55,395 nucleotides of DNA from Flavobacteriia bacterium (GTDB lineage: Bacteria; Bacteroidota; Bacteroidia; Flavobacteriales_D; Crocinitomicaceae): contig JACOTM010000111.1 of the NCBI GenBank assembly GCA_016178305.1, forward strand, positions 1 to 55,395, written 5' to 3'. Below, piece by piece: positions 53,316 through 55,395 of this stretch. The notes beneath the pieces are model-generated. The model was given only the letters and a program-made list of their open reading frames with translations. It did no database searches and was not told where the DNA came from. Within the stretch, counting starts at the first letter, position 1. Each line of letters opens with the position of its first letter. Made by a program: the position numbers and the translations under genes.

Positions 53316-54407
53316 TTGGGTTGTTTACGGCTTACATATCACAATAATACTGACTTACAAATAGTAAAGGGGTCTAAGACCCTGACGTTAGAAAAAAGTG
53401 ATAAAAGTGTGTGTAACTCTCAAGTCTTTGGAATGGAAATGCCGGGGAAGGTAAGTAATTCAGGATCATATAAATACGGATTTTCTGGAATGGAAATGGA
53501 CAACGAAATTTCAGGGAATGGAAACAGTTATACAACGGAGTTTAGACAGTATGACCCGAGGTTAGGGCGATGGAAATCTTTGGATAATTATATGATGTTT
53601 TTTCCTTCAGAAAGTCCATATTTATATGCTGGTAATAATCCTATACAATATATTGATATTAGTGGAAATTACAGATTACCTGCGAATATAGATGAGTCAG
53701 ATTATCCTGAATTAGTTAAAGTTTTATTAGCTTATGATGCAATAGTTAAGGATAAATCAGATGCTGATATTCTCTCTAATCCAATTGTTCAGTCAATGAT
53801 AGAATGGGGACATTTTGATAAAGAAGACCCTGATTTAGCGAAAAAAATACGTGAAATTTTTAGTTATGGTTCTGGTCCAATAATTATACCCAAAAAACCT
53901 ATTGGGACAATGTTCAAGGCAATGGGATATACAAAAACTAAAAAAGCATTATTGTCAGTTAAAAAAGGAGAGAATTATAATGAATTCTACATCAACAATA
54001 CCTTAATAAAAATAATGGAAGGTAAAAAATTGGGCATATTGGATAAAATATTTTTCTTAATTAATCCAATCACAGCAAAGAGTTTTAAAAACCAACCTAA
54101 AAGGGCTATGTTATCTGTTTTTTTTACTATAGGTCATGAAGATGCACATTTAGAATCAGCAAAAAATCAAGTTGATGAACATAATGATAAAAGTAAAAAA
54201 GAGTATGGTGCAGAATTTGAAAAGGCAGCCTTTCCTGATGGGTGGAAAATGGTTGATGGAGAAATAAAAAGATTTTTTAGGGGCGCAATGTCTAATTTTG
54301 ATAGCTACATACCAAAACAAATACAAGATGGTGTTGGATTGCCAGATAATTACGATGTAAGACCACCAACAGAAAATGAAGTTGAACAAGAAAAATCAAG
54401 AGTGTAG
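53316..54407 (+). CDS. Orphan Rhs-tip protein with HEDAH metallopeptidase motif (candidate toxin)
   Basis: A 363-residue protein with TTG start. The start is fixed by identity with the first tip gene: TTGGGTTGTTTACGG against ATGGGTTGCTTACGG, giving GCLRLTYHNNTD. The Rhs-associated core follows (YKYGFSGMEMDNEISGNGNS, YTTEFRQYDPRLGRWKSLDN, and NPIQYIDISGNY to about residue 115). The C-terminal 245 residues contain FFTIGHEDAHLESAKNQVDE, with H274-E275-D-A-H278, a zinc metallopeptidase HExxH motif; no other family is recognised. The protein lacks the long YD-repeat body and a signal peptide. It has the position of a toxin before the next gene (6 bp gap). Confidence 0.75.
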   Translation: MGCLRLTYHNNTDLQIVKGSKTLTLEKSDKSVCNSQVFGMEMPGKVSNSGSYKYGFSGMEMDNEISGNGNSYTTEFRQYDPRLGRWKSLDNYMMFFPSESPYLYAGNNPIQYIDISGNYRLPANIDESDYPELVKVLLAYDAIVKDKSDADILSNPIVQSMIEWGHFDKEDPDLAKKIREIFSYGSGPIIIPKKPIGTMFKAMGYTKTKKALLSVKKGENYNEFYINNTLIKIMEGKKLGILDKIFFLINPITAKSFKNQPKRAMLSVFFTIGHEDAHLESAKNQVDEHNDKSKKEYGAEFEKAAFPDGWKMVDGEIKRFFRGAMSNFDSYIPKQIQDGVGLPDNYDVRPPTENEVEQEKSRV

Positions 54408-54412
54408 CAACC

Positions 54413-54859
54413 ATGAATTCAATCTTTTGTATCTATCGATATTGTTTCGTACTCGTATTGTTCTATTTTTTAATGGGATGTAGTAATACAGGATGTTACA
54501 ATTTAATTGAAAGCAATAAATATTCATATACAGTTTTTAAATATCATATCTCAGAAAGACAAAATAAAACCCATTGTATAATGTTTAATATAAACATTAA
54601 AAAGGATGATTTAACAATTAATGATTCAAAGATTATTATTTCTGAACTAGATGGATATGCCATTGACACATTCACGATGACAAGCAAGAAAATAAAATAT
54701 GATTTAAAAAAACAAAAGATTAAGATTTGGTTCAAATACAAGATGTATAAAGAAAAGGTATACACAAGAAAGGTGGTTGTTCCTTACCCAATAAATGACA
54801 CTATTACAACATTTAAAGGAACTTCCTCTATAGACTTTCATCCAAGAATTAGATATTAA
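54413..54859 (+). CDS. Small lipoprotein, candidate immunity factor
   Basis: A 148-residue protein with a lipoprotein signal (YRYCFVLVLFYFLMGCSNTGC, Cys at 23 as lipid site), then a lysine- and tyrosine-rich domain (IKYDLKKQKIKIWFKYKMYK ... TRKVVVPYPINDTITTF). No family recognised. It starts 6 bp after the Rhs tip gene on the same strand. A periplasm-facing lipoprotein suits immunity against a peptidase acting in the envelope; this is inference. Confidence 0.5.
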   Translation: MNSIFCIYRYCFVLVLFYFLMGCSNTGCYNLIESNKYSYTVFKYHISERQNKTHCIMFNINIKKDDLTINDSKIIISELDGYAIDTFTMTSKKIKYDLKKQKIKIWFKYKMYKEKVYTRKVVVPYPINDTITTFKGTSSIDFHPRIRY

Positions 54860-54891
54860 GTCAAAAAATTAATTCCAAAAACTAAAAGACA

Positions 54892-55164
54892 ATGAATAAA
54901 GCAGAATTAATAAGTGCAATAGCCGACAAAACAGGCAAGCAACAAAAGGAAGTAAAAGCGTTTTTAGAAGCGTTTGAAAGTACAGTAAAAGAAACGTTGA
55001 GCAAAGGCGATAAAATTACTTTAATAGGCTTCGGAACGTTTGATGTTCAGAATGTTCCTGCACGAACAGGCAGAAACCCACAAACGGGAGCGGTTTTACA
55101 GATAAAAGCTAAGAAAAAACCGAGATTTAAAGCAGGTGCAGAGTTATCGGCAACGGTAAACTAA
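54892..55164 (+). CDS. HU family DNA-binding protein
   Basis: A 90-residue HU-beta type protein: MNKAELISAIADKTGKQQKE, KITLIGFGTFDVQNVPARTG and RNPQTGAVLQIKAKKKPRFKAGAEL, which has the conserved RxGRNPxTG DNA-binding arm. HU dimers bend DNA and assist site-specific recombination. It lies inside the repeat-flanked block, 33 bp after the lipoprotein gene. It may be an accessory factor or cargo of the element; a chromosomal HU is also likely elsewhere in the genome. A terminator follows. Confidence 0.93.
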   Translation: MNKAELISAIADKTGKQQKEVKAFLEAFESTVKETLSKGDKITLIGFGTFDVQNVPARTGRNPQTGAVLQIKAKKKPRFKAGAELSATVN

Positions 55165-55190
55165 CAAAAAAGATATAAAAGAAAAATAAA

Positions 55191-55225
55191 GAAGCTTCCG
55201 TCAACTGACGGAGGCTTTCTTTTTG
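55191..55225 (+). terminator. Terminator after the HU gene
   Basis: GCTTCCGTCA and TGACGGAGGC form a 10-bp stem with a very short loop (one G-T pair), followed by TTTCTTTTTG. It is 27 bp after the HU stop. Confidence 0.85.
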
Positions 55226-55278
55226 TCCGAAATCGTCTAAAATGGTCGTTCCAGTCCGTTAAATCCTAAAAACTTATC

Positions 55279-55386
55279 AACAATTACAAAAAATGCTAAA
55301 CCTCTTTGTTTATAAGGTTTTCAGCTTGTTTTGTGTAGATTTTTCTTTCTCACCATTCCCCTCATAAATACAGGTGTTTAAGGGGT
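55279..55386 (+). repeat. Direct repeat copy B (right edge of candidate mobile cassette)
   Basis: Partner of 51530-51637, same orientation, 3749 bp downstream. The last 28 bases (55359-55386) are identical to copy A, here preceded by one more C so that a CCCCT ... AGGGG outer palindrome forms. Only 9 bases follow before the window ends; they do not match those after copy A. Confidence 0.8.
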
Positions 55387-55395
55387 TAATAGAGA

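Noticed and set aside
1-55395. rRNA, tRNA or CRISPR arrays
   Set aside because: I saw none of the conserved rRNA stretches, tRNA-like cloverleaf or repeat-spacer pattern by eye; a tRNA or covariance-model scan would be needed to exclude them fully.

Overview
The window is about 55 kb of AT-rich DNA from a member of Bacteroidota, most likely order Flavobacteriales; a Crocinitomicaceae/Fluviicola-like genome would fit, but that rank is inference. The evidence is gliding-motility genes gldB and gldC, type IX secretion (T9SS) sorting domains of both types, a FecI/FecR/TonB-receptor/DUF4249 locus, many outer-membrane barrels, and promoters of the Bacteroidetes type (TTG/TTTG, about 18-21 bases, then TAnnTTTG). 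No rRNA, tRNA or CRISPR array was recognised.

Positions 1-6.1 kb carry the end of an M1-peptidase-like protein, a CbpM/CbpA chaperone pair, a STAS/SEC14-like protein, biotin synthase, and a pirin-nitroreductase pair. Positions 6.5-12 kb hold a poly-gamma-glutamate operon: pgsB, pgsC and a pgsW-type gene, then a lysine-rich secreted protein, a lipoprotein and an outer-membrane protein. No CapA/PgsA gene is present, so the last three look like a Gram-negative envelope module for the polymer. Positions 12.3-17.3 kb hold a translationally coupled ECF sigma, anti-sigma, TonB receptor and DUF4249 lipoprotein set.

Positions 17.4-48.3 kb are mostly chromosomal housekeeping and envelope genes: M13 peptidase, TonB-type receptor, SlyD, an ABC exporter, ribosomal protein L34, YifB, T9SS cargo, a DUF5723-TSP3-OmpA fusion, a glycosyltransferase, a two-subunit M16 peptidase with a nitronate monooxygenase, a Tat-exported PLP enzyme, TrmB, DUF2797, gldC/gldB, nadE and an M48 peptidase.

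Positions 49.1-55.4 kb are an accessory island. A tyrosine-recombinase 3' end, a gap of 120-130 bp, an orphan Rhs tip starting with GCLRL, and a small membrane-anchored gene occur in that order twice. The first recombinase is only a remnant. The second copy has a truncated recombinase overlapping a full-length one that lacks two catalytic residues, and an Rhs tip with an HEDAH metallopeptidase motif; an HU gene follows. This second block lies between two colinear direct repeats (51530-51637 and 55279-55386) whose last 28 bp are identical and whose similarity stops sharply. It reads as a recombinase-mobilised cassette of polymorphic toxin tips with candidate immunity genes, and is, with the poly-gamma-glutamate operon, the most interesting part of the window.
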